64,000 bases of DNA from Fuerstiella marisgermanici (GTDB taxonomy: Bacteria; Planctomycetota; Planctomycetia; Planctomycetales; Planctomycetaceae). The stretch lies in NCBI RefSeq assembly GCF_001983935.1, contig NZ_CP017641.1:4216001-4280000 (forward strand), written 5' to 3'. The notes under the pieces are model-generated. The model was not told the DNA's origin. It saw only the letters and a program-made list of their open reading frames with translations, and ran no database searches. The position numbers were made by a program, and so were the translations under genes. The number at the start of each line of letters is the position of its first letter. The first letter of the stretch is position 1. Positions 1 through 9,335 of the stretch are shown here, piece after piece.

Positions 1-1
1 T

Positions 2-2158
2 GCGGGAGTAGTGCCGGGGCAGTCCGATCCATCGACGACGAAAAAATCTTCAATTGTCGAGACCACCTACAGTGTTGAAGTGAATGGGGCTGCCGCCGTC
101 GATTCAGAACGGTTTTCACAGCATCTCATGAAGAGTATTGAGCCAGTCCCAATCGGTGGCAAAGGCCGGTTACGGGTGCTGAAGATTAAACGCGTCGAGG
201 AAGAAGGACCGACGGATAGCTGGGACCTGGACGTTCTACTTACGTTGAGCGGTATGGACGCGTCTGGCGAGCCGACGACTTATACCTCACATGGTCGCAT
301 GCAGTGCCGCTTTGCCGATGACGATGAGATCAAGGCCGGGCGAATTGTCAAATCGTGGCGAATCGATTCCGAGTCACTCCGTAAGAGTCAGCAGACTTTG
401 ATGGAAGAAGTCACGTCGCAGGTCCGCCTGGATCGGCTTGCAATCGAGGACAACTGGACGAATGGCGTGAATGCTGTGCGACAGTATCGCTTTCAGGCAG
501 CAGTCGAAGACTTCGACGGGGACGGGTTCCTGGACATCGCGGCCGCCACCGCAGAAGGGCAACAGTTTGTCTTGAGATGGGACCCGGAACCTGGACAGTA
601 TGTAGACGTGACCGAATCGCTGGGCCTGCCGAGTTCCATTTCGACAAACAACCGTGCCTATCTGGCCAGCTGGTTCGACTTCGACAACGATGGCGATCCC
701 GACCTGCTTTTAGGTGAGTCATTTTTCAGGAACGTTGAAGGCCGTCGCTTCGAACCTTTGGCTGAAAACGGCGGTGCAAAATTCGCGTTCAATCCCATGG
801 GGTGCGTGGTTGCGGACTACGACGCGGACGGGCTGCTCGATTTGTATGTCCTTTACCAACGTGAAAGAGACGCTGACGCGGTTAATAACGGAAAACCACC
901 TGCATGGGTTGGGGATGACGATACCGGGGCCGCCAACCAGTTGTGGCGCAATCTCGGCGGTGGAAAGTTTGAGGAAACGGCCAAATCCGCAAATGCCACC
1001 AGTGGAAAACGCCATAGCTTTGCCGCGACATGGCTGCACGCAAACGACGATCACTATCCGGATCTGTACGTCGCAAACGATTTTGCGAGGAATTCACTGC
1101 TGATCAATCGGGGCGACGGAACATTCGACGACGTCACTGATTCCTCCGACGTTGGCGACTTTGCTACCAGCATGGGAGTCGCATCGGGTGACATCAATGG
1201 AGATGGTACGCCTGAGATCTATATTGCAAACATGTATTCGAAAATGGGGCGTCGAATCATCGCGAATGTGTCTGCGGATGATTACCCCGATGGTGTCTAT
1301 GAGCAGCTTGTCGGCTCTTGTGCTGGAAATCGTCTCTATTCGACGACGGGCAATGTGCAGCAGTACCACGAGCTAAGCGAGCAGCTTGGTATCAACGCGG
1401 TTGGCTGGGCCTATGCACCCGCATTCGCAGATTTCGACAGCGATGGATTGCTGGACATTTACGCAACAACCGGTTTCTTAAGTTTCAACCGCACAAAGCC
1501 CGATGGCTGAACATGCCTTTGGAGGGCTGTCGTGTCACAGCCACTTGACCGCACGTGCAGCATCGAACCGCTCGGTGATATCGATTCATCAGCTGGTGAA
1601 TTCTGGACGCACCCGTTCGCAATGCTGCGAAATGGAGACAACCTGAGTGCTTACGAAACGAATTGCTTATTCCTGAATGTTGACGGCAACCAATTTTTGG
1701 ATGCTTCGTTCGCATCCAACGCGAATATCGACGCGGATTCCCGGTCGGTAATGGTAGGGGACTTCGATGGAAACCTGACGCCGGATCTTCTTGTTGGATC
1801 TGTCGGAGGAGGCCCCTTGCGTTTGTTCCTGAATCGGTTCCCTGACGCCAATCACCGTGTAGACTTTCGGTTGCAAGGTGTCGAGAGCAATCGCTCAGCG
1901 ATCGGAGCACGAGTGATTGTCGAAGCCGGAGGCAAACAAATCTATCGCGATCTGTTCGCCGCAAACGGATTTATGGGGCAGAGTCCGGCTCGACTAAACA
2001 TCGGCGTCGGGACGGCTGAAAGCGTCGACAGGCTGACCATAATCTGGCCATCAGGCAGCAAGCAGGAATTTCAAAATCTTCCGGTCGATGGCACAATCGA
2101 AATTACTGAAGGCACTCAGAAATTCGACGTCGTCATGCCAGCAGCTACTGAGAAATAA
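2..2158 (+). CDS. CRTAC1-type FG-GAP/UnbV protein, 5' partial, probable selenoprotein (in-frame TGA)
   Basis: The reading frame is open at the left edge, so the N-terminus, including any export signal, is missing. Calcium-binding FG-GAP/VCBS motifs recur (DFDGDGFLD, DFDNDGDPD, DYDADGLLD, DINGDGTPE, DFDSDGLLD, DFDGNLTPD), and the last ~130 residues are an ASPIC/UnbV domain (IGARVIVEAGG, LTIIWPSGS). A single TGA at 1508-1510 splits this otherwise continuous frame. Homology-like sequence runs straight through it (KPDG-[TGA]-TCLWRAVVSQP), giving a U-T-C motif, and a SECIS-like hairpin follows at once. Decoding as selenocysteine therefore fits better than termination. A nonsense mutation or sequencing error cannot be excluded. 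It was read as one gene because both halves share the frame and the second half alone has no convincing start. The product is probably extracytoplasmic; its role is unknown. Confidence 0.8.
1508..1556 (+). promoter_or_regulatory. Candidate bacterial SECIS element directly after the in-frame TGA
   Basis: After TGA (1508-1510), GGCTGT (1525-1530) pairs perfectly with ACAGCC (1537-1542), closing the six-base loop CGTGTC. The loop begins 20 bases after the TGA and has G at its second position. This matches the published bacterial SECIS pattern: loop 16-37 bases from UGA, a G among the first two loop bases, and a stem of at least 4 pairs. A weaker lower stem joins ACATGC (1511-1516) with GCACGT (1551-1556), with one mismatch. 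Binding by SelB is an inference; no selA, selB, selC or selD gene lies in the window. Confidence 0.6.
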
Positions 2159-2204
2159 CAATAGCCGGCAAACACACCGCCGAACGAGACGCACGAGCTG
2201 GGTT

Positions 2205-5204
2205 TCAGTTTGCCTCGCCGGTTCGATAACGAAGACGATCATCAGCTTCGACGGATTCCATCATCCACGGAGTCGGGCGACCTTCCACCAACGTGTACTT
2301 CCTGCCAGCCGCAAGATGGTCCCACACCTGAATTGCACCGGAGGGCCATGTGACCTGAAGCGTATCGACAGTTTCGTGCGGACCAAGACCGATCTTTACA
2401 TCGTTTTCATTTGCGGCCATGAATCCCCCGTCGGAACTGTTTTGAAAGCACGTCGTGCGGCCGCCTGCCGTGATCGACAGCCGCGCCGCTTGAGCCTGCC
2501 GAGGCGATTGCGTGCCGATCAGGCGCACAGCCATGCGATTTGCATCCGGATGGCGGTTTGCAAGTAGCGCGGAAGGACTGTTGAGGAAACTCACTGCCAA
2601 ATCCGCGGCCAGGTCGCAGTTCCAATCGACAACTGCAACGCTGCGTCCAAACTTCTTCGTTTGAAAGAACGGGCCAGCCTTGTCGGAAGCATCTACAAAC
2701 TCGCCCGATTGATTCAGAAACAGCTGCGAGCGCATAGGCACGTCATACAGGTGTCCATTGGCGACAAACAGGTCTCGATCTCGGTCAGCATCGAGATCGA
2801 TAAACTGAACTCCCCAGCCTAGCATCGGCCGACTTGCAGCTGCGAGGCCAACGCGATGGGTGCGGTCTTCGAACCCAAGGCCGCCAAGGTTAGTGTAGAA
2901 CGTATTCGTCTCATCTTCGTAGTTTGAAATGAAGAGATCGAAAAGCCCATCATGGTTGAGGTCTTCGGACGCGATTCCCATGCATGCTTCTCCTTTTCCA
3001 TCGCGATTGAACGCAACGCCAACCAGGACGGCCGTTTCGCTGAAGCCACGCCATGCCGACTTTTCCCTTCGGGGCACATCCTCCCCAAGGTTTCGAAACA
3101 GGAAGTTTCCTGTTGTGTCGTTTCCGACAAACAAATCGACCCAGCCATCATTGTCAACGTCGGATGAGATTACGCCCAGGCCTTTTCCGTCGGCTGCCAT
3201 AAGCCCTGCGTCAGCCGTTAGATCCTGAAATGAACCATCGCCCATATTGAGCTGAAAAACATCCTGCTCTGCCGGAAAATCCATCACGCGACAGGGCCCG
3301 TGATAGTTGCCGTTTCGGCACACCCCCAGCCTGCCGTCCGGTATTCGAACGTAATTTGTGTTGTAGAGGTCGAGGTCGCCATCGCGGTCAAAATCTGCGA
3401 ACGATGCGCTCGTACTCCATTGCACGCCAGTCAGCCCCGCCTCTTTTGTCACGTCACAAAATGTTCCATCTCCATTGTTTCGATAGATTACGTTCGCACC
3501 ACGGGTGCAGACATACAGATCGGGAAATCCGTCATTATCTATGTCTGCGACAGCACAGCCGTGCCCGTAGCCGTGGTGATTCACGGCGGCCACAGCGGTG
3601 GCGTCGACTGCTGCACCGCCTCGGAAGTTTCTGAACAAGCGATCGGAAAGTGGGCTGCCAGGTTCACCCGGCTGTGGGTTGCTTTGGGTCAAAAACAGAT
3701 CCGGCCAACCGTCCAAATCGAAGTCAACAACCCCGATCCCTCCCCCCAAAGTTTCCGTCAGAGAATCCTGCTGACCACCGCTTTGATAATATGTGAACCC
3801 GAGGCCAATTTCGGTCGCAATATCAACAAGAGCCAGAGGTTGCGATGGGCCTGCCGCATCTGGCCTTATTCCGGTGTCAGTAGATTGCGCAACAGCGATC
3901 CGGGGGGCTCCAACGAGGGATACAGAATGGTCGAGATCCTTTGAACTTGCCACAAGCAAACAATGTTGGGGATTGGCGTTCTGCCGAGTGTCTTTTACCA
4001 AGCGTCTGGCTTCTGCACCAAATTCGATGTGATCGGTGAGGGCTTTGAAGCAGATGACTGCAGCTCTGTGTTGTTCGAGCCTACTCAGAATCCGCCCCAT
4101 CTGCATCACCGTTTTTGCAGCCGGGCCTTGAGGTTCCAACGGTTTCGCGTGGCTTAAGATTTGCCACAGCTCACCATTTAGCTGTGCACGGTGAGCCCAC
4201 TTCGCAGCTTCGCCGTGATCTTCCTGATGCGTCAGCAGACGCGATAACGCAGCCACCGGCTCTGGGTCGAAGGGGCTTAGCAGCGAAGCATTTTTGTAGG
4301 CAACAATCGCGGAGGCGGTATCTCCTTGCTCCGTAAAAATCTGAGCTTGTGCCAGCCACGTCCTCAAGTTGGCATCACCCACTGGCGGCAGCTGCGACAG
4401 TTCAGTGCGTGCACGCTGAAAATTTCCCCGATCCAGATGGACCTCGGCCACCCCCAAATTGAGACGCCAACTTTCGAACCCGGACCTGGAAAAGTCAGAA
4501 TCTTGCAACAGCGAGTTTGCACGCGCCAGCTGGCCTTCCAGCCTGTGGTAGTAGGCGAGCGCTGTACGTGCCAGACAATCATCGGGGGATTTTTGCACCG
4601 AGGCCTTCAACCATTCCAGGTGCGAGTTGTCTTCCCAATAGAAGTTCCTTCCAACACAGTACAATGCTATGTCTGCCGGAGATGCCTGTCCAAGCTGGTC
4701 GAGCTCGGCGACATGAGCGAACATTGCTTCCCACCGCGTCAGGATCAATTCCAGATGCATCAGCAATCTTCGAGCTGCTGAGTGATCAGGACGAAGTTGC
4801 AAACAGTGATTGAGACACTCACGTGCATCGCTGGGGCGATTCCATTGCATGGCAAGTTGCGCACCACGATACGCGGCATCAACCGCGCTCTGCGGAGCTG
4901 AAACAGGGACATTTTGCAGCCATTCCAAAGCCGCTTCTTCATCGCCCTCCAGGATGCATACTTCAGCAAGCGTCTCAACGACCTCAGCGTTCTCCGGTTG
5001 AAGCTGTTGCAGTTTGGCAAGGACCAGCCGGGCAGATTCCAGGTCTCCCTCCTTGATCAGCTCGTACGCCTGAGATGTCAGAGCGTCTGGATCGAGCTGT
5101 TGGCTTTGTACCCAAGTCACACCAACTGCGACAGCCACACAAACAGCTATGGCTGCGAGCAGTATGCGTGGTCGAAACAACCATTGGAACGATGGGCGTG
5201 TCAT
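2205..5204 (-). CDS. TPR-CRTAC1 fusion protein (TPR repeats + FG-GAP + ASPIC/UnbV)
   Basis: This 999-residue protein starts with a short basic stretch and one hydrophobic segment (residues ~12-30), a signal anchor or uncleaved signal. Residues ~40-370 are helical TPR-like repeats (EGDLESARLVLAKL, DRGNFQRARTELSQL, QGDTASAIVAYKNA). Residues ~450-850 carry FG-GAP motifs (DFDLDGWPDL, DIDNDGFPDL, DFDRDGDLDL, DVDNDGWVDL, DLNHDGLFDL), and the C-terminal ~130 are ASPIC/UnbV. Frequent Cys residues may form disulfides after export. It converges on the candidate selenoprotein gene with a 46-base gap, and the two share the C-terminal architecture. The function is unknown; a protein-protein scaffold at the cell surface or in the periplasm is a guess. 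Confidence 0.88.
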   Translation of the reverse strand: MTRPSFQWLFRPRILLAAIAVCVAVAVGVTWVQSQQLDPDALTSQAYELIKEGDLESARLVLAKLQQLQPENAEVVETLAEVCILEGDEEAALEWLQNVPVSAPQSAVDAAYRGAQLAMQWNRPSDARECLNHCLQLRPDHSAARRLLMHLELILTRWEAMFAHVAELDQLGQASPADIALYCVGRNFYWEDNSHLEWLKASVQKSPDDCLARTALAYYHRLEGQLARANSLLQDSDFSRSGFESWRLNLGVAEVHLDRGNFQRARTELSQLPPVGDANLRTWLAQAQIFTEQGDTASAIVAYKNASLLSPFDPEPVAALSRLLTHQEDHGEAAKWAHRAQLNGELWQILSHAKPLEPQGPAAKTVMQMGRILSRLEQHRAAVICFKALTDHIEFGAEARRLVKDTRQNANPQHCLLVASSKDLDHSVSLVGAPRIAVAQSTDTGIRPDAAGPSQPLALVDIATEIGLGFTYYQSGGQQDSLTETLGGGIGVVDFDLDGWPDLFLTQSNPQPGEPGSPLSDRLFRNFRGGAAVDATAVAAVNHHGYGHGCAVADIDNDGFPDLYVCTRGANVIYRNNGDGTFCDVTKEAGLTGVQWSTSASFADFDRDGDLDLYNTNYVRIPDGRLGVCRNGNYHGPCRVMDFPAEQDVFQLNMGDGSFQDLTADAGLMAADGKGLGVISSDVDNDGWVDLFVGNDTTGNFLFRNLGEDVPRREKSAWRGFSETAVLVGVAFNRDGKGEACMGIASEDLNHDGLFDLFISNYEDETNTFYTNLGGLGFEDRTHRVGLAAASRPMLGWGVQFIDLDADRDRDLFVANGHLYDVPMRSQLFLNQSGEFVDASDKAGPFFQTKKFGRSVAVVDWNCDLAADLAVSFLNSPSALLANRHPDANRMAVRLIGTQSPRQAQAARLSITAGGRTTCFQNSSDGGFMAANENDVKIGLGPHETVDTLQVTWPSGAIQVWDHLAAGRKYTLVEGRPTPWMMESVEADDRLRYRTGEAN

Positions 5205-5888
5205 CAGAATCTCCTGGCATTTTCAGGGAAACCTCAAAGATGACTTAGAACGTCAAACAAGACCGGGGTGAGCCGCGACGTTTGGGTTTACGTTTCAGGG
5301 TGCGCCATTTCCGCTCGATGACATTTGTCGACGCATGATTCTTCCTTGCATCTTGACTACTGTCGGCAAAACGCGGCTCAGCTGGTTTTTATTTCGGGCG
5401 TTCTTAGCCTGCGGCGAAGCTGTGGATTTCGAGTACCGGCCAAACTTCTCAGCACAAAGCCGCCAAACACTGAAGTGGATACACGTAATTCGAGCTACGA
5501 AAATGAGAACCCCTCCGGCGATGCTGGGGCCGTACCTTGAGCATCGAACAGGAGATTCTTCAGCCCCGTCCGCGACTGCGTCCTTTCCAGGGTGAAAAGG
5601 GCCTGGACTGCATCCTGAATTCGGCCAGTGGAACAACGGACAAAGAACTAACCTGATCGCCGAGCTGTCCACGCGTCGACAAAACGAAGCTCAGGAAAGA
5701 AGGACTCCAGCGGGTAGGCAGTCCCGTATCTAACAGAAATTTGCAACACGATGTTGGGCGAAAGGCAGCCGAACACGCTGCCCTCCAGGGGCGTCATCGC
5801 GAAGAGAAGTCAGATCTGAACGGCAGAAACCCAGTGTCGTTAGACACTGGGTTTCTGGTTGCCTGCTAACGTTCGGGAAATCCGACTG
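5205..5888. other. Gene-poor spacer of ~680 bases
   Basis: No gene can be supported. Open frames exist on both strands, the longest about 125 codons on the minus strand (5295-5672), but none has a recognisable domain, signal peptide or convincing ribosome-binding site. Parts could be remnants of a decayed gene. The only clear structure is the perfect hairpin near its right end, listed separately. Confidence 0.5.
5824..5857 (-). terminator. Perfect 15-bp hairpin downstream of the DUF1559 gene
   Basis: Bases 5824-5838 and 5843-5857 are exact inverted repeats around the loop GTTA. The hairpin lies 31 bases past the stop of the minus-strand DUF1559 gene, the expected place for a terminator. There is no clear U-tract on the minus strand, so termination efficiency is uncertain. 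Confidence 0.6.
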
Positions 5889-6932
5889 CTAGAACTGCAT
5901 GTTTTCGACTTCTCCACCACTCATAGTACCAGCACCCCGCCAGACACCTGTGTCGATGTTTTCATTGACGAAATGTACAGCACCGTCCCCAAACAGGACT
6001 TGAGCTCCACCAGTGTGTGCGCTCGACACGCCTCTAGCTCCTGGCTCGTTGGGGGCAAGGTCATCGACCCACGATACCTGATCCGCGCACGGCCCCTGAC
6101 CGCTCTGGCAACCGGTGTCATTGGCCGCGCCATTCTGAGGAGCCGTTTGACCGATGTTGTTGCCCTTTCTTGGAGCAGCAGCGTTTGGCGGCCAGTAGGT
6201 GTCGGCATGGCAGAAGCCGGATTCGGCGGCCCACCACTTACATCTTTGGCCGGTAATATTGCTGGGACCACCGCTGTAGCGATTGAACAACACACCGCGA
6301 TGCACTTCACCAACCATCGCCGTGTTACTTGTGCCATCCACAACGTCCCGAATTCGGGCACCGCGAAAAGTCAACATTCCCTGACGGTCCTGGGGATCTC
6401 GATCGCCATGGCTGTTCGCCGCATTGTCGCCACCACCGCTGATACCCGGATAGTTCGTCGGCTTTTCTGCCCCGACGAAGAGCGTGGCATCACTCGGGCA
6501 AAGATAAGCGGCAATGGCTGTTCTCAGCAACATAAGTCGTCTGTCTCTCGCCGGTTGATTACCGAATGAACCACAGGTGGTAATGCTCGTATCATCCGTT
6601 GCATTGGCCTGATAAAGCGGAGCCTGTTCGATCATCGGCAGGATCGCCACACGCCAGCTGAAGCCTGACCCATTAATCCAACCCGGGCAGCCAGGGTATC
6701 GGATGTTCCTGTCAACAACCTTCCCCTGCGGGAACATGGAATACACATCATGGTAATTGTGCAGCGCGACGCCGAGTTGCTTGAGATTGTTTTTGCATTG
6801 CGTTCGCCGAGCGGCTTCGCGTGCCTGTTGTACTGCCGGAAGCAGTAGTGCGATTAAGATCGCGATAATTGCAATCACGACCAATAATTCGATGAGCGTA
6901 AAGCCTCGCCGAATTCGTAAAGAAAGCTTCAT
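5889..6932 (-). CDS. DUF1559 prepilin-like secreted protein
   Basis: The N-terminus [17 protein letters not shown] is a type IV prepilin/type II pseudopilin leader with the cleavage site G-FTLIE at residues 10-11. A long hydrophobic helix follows, then the family signature [20 protein letters not shown]. The C-terminal part has the usual DUF1559 block ([22 protein letters not shown]). The length of 347 residues is typical. Planctomycetes carry many copies of this family; they are thought to be pseudopilin-like surface or secretion components, but individual roles are unknown. The gene appears to be alone: 156 bases separate it from the upstream gene, and a hairpin follows it. Confidence 0.95.
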   Translation of the reverse strand: MKLSLRIRRGFTLIELLVVIAIIAILIALLLPAVQQAREAARRTQCKNNLKQLGVALHNYHDVYSMFPQGKVVDRNIRYPGCPGWINGSGFSWRVAILPMIEQAPLYQANATDDTSITTCGSFGNQPARDRRLMLLRTAIAAYLCPSDATLFVGAEKPTNYPGISGGGDNAANSHGDRDPQDRQGMLTFRGARIRDVVDGTSNTAMVGEVHRGVLFNRYSGGPSNITGQRCKWWAAESGFCHADTYWPPNAAAPRKGNNIGQTAPQNGAANDTGCQSGQGPCADQVSWVDDLAPNEPGARGVSSAHTGGAQVLFGDGAVHFVNENIDTGVWRGAGTMSGGEVENMQF

Positions 6933-7088
6933 TTAGGACCTCCCAAAAAACGCAACAGTAAAAATGGGGGGCGTAATCAGCCTCCCCTGTGCGACAGCAC
7001 CTTCCCATGATCGAAAATCATTCACAAAAAATCAAGGCAACTTCACTTTCTCAAAGAAAATTGCCAACGAAACTAAAAAACTCCAAAA

Positions 7089-8171
7089 CTACGACAGAGT
7101 AGCCTGAGGTCGGTTTCCGTCTGAAACTGCCTCGACGACGCGACGGTTAATGTCGCCACGACGCAGTTTCCAGATATAGCCATCAACGATGAAGTGATGG
7201 ATGTTAATTGCGGCTATCACCAGCAACACGCTTTCCGCTGCCCCAAATCCCAGCATTTGATACCCGTAGGGGAGGCAGTTGAACAACGCGTATCCAAGCA
7301 CGAGGCACATTCCGTAGAACCAAAGCACGTGAAACGCCACACTGCGGCGGTTTTCCGGAAGGGCCACTCGATCGCGCACATGAAAAATCATGACAATCGC
7401 AAGGTACTGGACGCCATGAAAAATGGTTGTCCAGATGAAACCGTCAATCAATGGAAACACCACGAACCACACGCCGTTTGTCATGATTATCAGGAGGCTG
7501 ATCACAGGCATGCTGCGATGGTGACTGCGCCATACGATTCCAAACAGCGCAACAGGTAAGAACATTGCCATGACGCCAAGTATTCTTCCGGCGATATCGA
7601 CTCCTGTTCGCCAGTCGACGTCACTCCAGAGCAGGTATTCCGGCATGTGCCACGAAACGAGGTGTTTCGAGACTGCGACCAAAAGTACCTTGAAGAAGGG
7701 AAGCAGCGCGATCCACCACAGCGCCTTTTTTTGATTTGTGCTGAGGATGCAACCAGAGCGTACGCAATACATCACGGCGAGACCGTACGCCTGAGCGGCA
7801 TAGTGATATGGCGACCAGGAAAGATAGAGCAATTGGATGTATCGACCGACAACGTCCGCCTCAAAGATACACAGCGTTAAGACGCACAAGGTCACCAGCG
7901 GGAAGACCATCGTCAGGAATGGAAGTGCTTCCCGCGAGCCGGATTTCGTATAGAGTCGAACTGTTGACGCGGCAAAATGAGCACTGTTGCTGAACAGGAT
8001 GAACCATGGCAGAACGCTGAAATCCGCCATAACTGGCGGGCCGCCAAACAGAAAGACGGCTGGAATAACGATCAAGCTAAGACCGCCACCGATTAACAGG
8101 TAGTCGAAGACCGGGTGAACGAAGCAGCGTCCGATCAATCCGGCTGAACGCGATGTGGAACCACTCGCCAT
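7089..8171 (-). CDS. Polytopic membrane protein with conserved HHFIVDGYIWK motif
   Basis: The 360-residue product has about eight to nine hydrophobic segments spread from residue ~22 to ~325, so it is an inner-membrane protein. Polar and histidine-rich positions stand near several helices (SNSAHFAAST, WSPYHYAAQAYG, FHGVQYLAIVMIFH), and the protein ends with NIHHFIVDGYIWKLRRGD. I associate this His-His-Phe-x-x-Asp-Gly pattern with uncharacterised bacterial membrane proteins; whether the histidines bind metal or heme is open. It is the last gene of a minus-strand run containing an Sco domain and a subunit-II-like protein, so a link to respiration or copper is possible but unproven. Confidence 0.8.
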   Translation of the reverse strand: MASGSTSRSAGLIGRCFVHPVFDYLLIGGGLSLIVIPAVFLFGGPPVMADFSVLPWFILFSNSAHFAASTVRLYTKSGSREALPFLTMVFPLVTLCVLTLCIFEADVVGRYIQLLYLSWSPYHYAAQAYGLAVMYCVRSGCILSTNQKKALWWIALLPFFKVLLVAVSKHLVSWHMPEYLLWSDVDWRTGVDIAGRILGVMAMFLPVALFGIVWRSHHRSMPVISLLIIMTNGVWFVVFPLIDGFIWTTIFHGVQYLAIVMIFHVRDRVALPENRRSVAFHVLWFYGMCLVLGYALFNCLPYGYQMLGFGAAESVLLVIAAINIHHFIVDGYIWKLRRGDINRRVVEAVSDGNRPQATLS

Positions 8172-8224
8172 TTCGCGATCTTCCCTCAGACCGCCCTGCG
8201 TTTCAGAGTTGGCGCGGCAATCTG

Positions 8225-8815
8225 TCAGTAATTTTTCAATGGATGGTTCAAAGCACGCTGCGCAGATTCCGAATCCGGTTTGAGCGCCAGCGCCTTCCTG
8301 TAGGCATCCGCAGCTTCCTGCATCCGCCCCATCGCCAGCATGACGGCCCCCAACGTGATCTGCAACTGAGCAGAATCCGGATTAAGTTTGGTGGCAACTT
8401 TGCTGTGGACCAGGGCGTCGTCGAACCGACCGCTATTAAGCAGCACAATCGCAAGTTCACCATGCAGTTCGGAATCGCTGGGAGTATGACTGAGCAGGCC
8501 GTAAAGCCCCTGGAGAATGCTGTCCGTGTCCCCAACCGCGTATCCATTCGACAGCAGTTTTAGCTGCGCGTAACCATCGTCAAAGTTTATTGCAGCAGCG
8601 GTCCGCAGTTCGGGGATCATCTCGACAGGCCGGCGACTTTCCAGCAGCTGCAGATGCTGATCCACATAGCCAAAACGAATCGGCGGCCATTCACCTGTGC
8701 GAAATACAGAATGCGCGATTCCACCGAGAAACAGCAGGAGAAGCAAAGCGATCCCAAAGTAAAACGTTTGCGTCGACAATGCGGAGCGTCGTGGTCTTGG
8801 GGGCAACTGATTCAT
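8225..8815 (-). CDS. Membrane-anchored TPR protein
   Basis: The chosen start (ATG at 8815, MNQLPPRPRR) gives 196 residues and puts a single transmembrane helix at residues ~17-35 after a basic head. The open frame extends upstream without signal-like sequence, so that part was left out. Residues ~90-185 form two to three TPR units (GRFDDALVHSKVATKLNPDS, GRMQEAADAYRKALALKPDS). TPR proteins act as protein-binding scaffolds; no enzymatic motif is visible. It lies 53 bases from the downstream membrane-protein gene and 144 bases from the upstream lipoprotein gene, in the same direction as the Sco-CRTAC1 run. Confidence 0.82.
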   Translation of the reverse strand: MNQLPPRPRRSALSTQTFYFGIALLLLLFLGGIAHSVFRTGEWPPIRFGYVDQHLQLLESRRPVEMIPELRTAAAINFDDGYAQLKLLSNGYAVGDTDSILQGLYGLLSHTPSDSELHGELAIVLLNSGRFDDALVHSKVATKLNPDSAQLQITLGAVMLAMGRMQEAADAYRKALALKPDSESAQRALNHPLKNY

Positions 8816-8959
8816 CGCTCCAACACGTCTTGGAACCGAAGGGATCCGCCCGCCCTTAGCAGTATGCGGACGATGTTTCACAAAATGAGACCGCCGACAC
8901 AGGTGAAGCGGCGTGTCCGCGCCTGTGGACAGCCACCACACCCTATCGTTGCAGCTGGT

Positions 8960-9151
8960 CTACTGTTTCTTGCCGCCACTCAAGTATTCTTCTGTCGTCA
9001 TTTCCCCCATCCCCGCTGCTTCCATGTCTTCTTCAATAGGGGTCTTGTCTTTAACTTCTGCCTCATCAGGGGCATCGATGGATCCTGGTCCACCGCAACC
9101 TACAACAGTCAAGAATGCGAACGCCACAGCTAACCATGAAAAACGAGACAT
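8960..9151 (-). CDS. Small acidic lipoprotein
   Basis: The 63-residue product starts with a hydrophobic signal and a lipobox (TVVGC, Cys near residue 19), so lipid attachment is predicted. The mature part is short and acidic (IDAPDEAEVKDKTPIEEDME) and ends in KKQ. A ribosome-binding site (CTCCTTGAGG on the minus strand) precedes the ATG at 9151. Such mini-lipoproteins are common in planctomycetes and have no assigned function. It sits between the Sco-CRTAC1 gene and the TPR gene. Confidence 0.75.
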   Translation of the reverse strand: MSRFSWLAVAFAFLTVVGCGGPGSIDAPDEAEVKDKTPIEEDMEAAGMGEMTTEEYLSGGKKQ

Positions 9152-9335
9152 CAAAACAGCACCTCAAGGAGTTAAGAGACGAAAACTATCGACCGTTGAA
9201 GGGAATGTTTGAGGAAACAGAGCCCCGGCACGCACGGGTTTATTAGAACGACTGCAGAAAACGAATTCAACTATTCCGACACACCGGCTTTTACTTTAAC
9301 AAGGCAGACGGAAAACCAATTGAATTTTGTGCGGC

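Noticed and set aside
1508-1510. Treating the TGA as proof of a pseudogene
   Set aside because: The frame stays open with family-like sequence on both sides and a SECIS-like hairpin follows, so recoding explains it at least as well.
5295-5672. 125-codon minus-strand frame in the spacer before the DUF1559 gene
   Set aside because: There is no recognisable domain, signal or start signal; it is left as possible decayed sequence.
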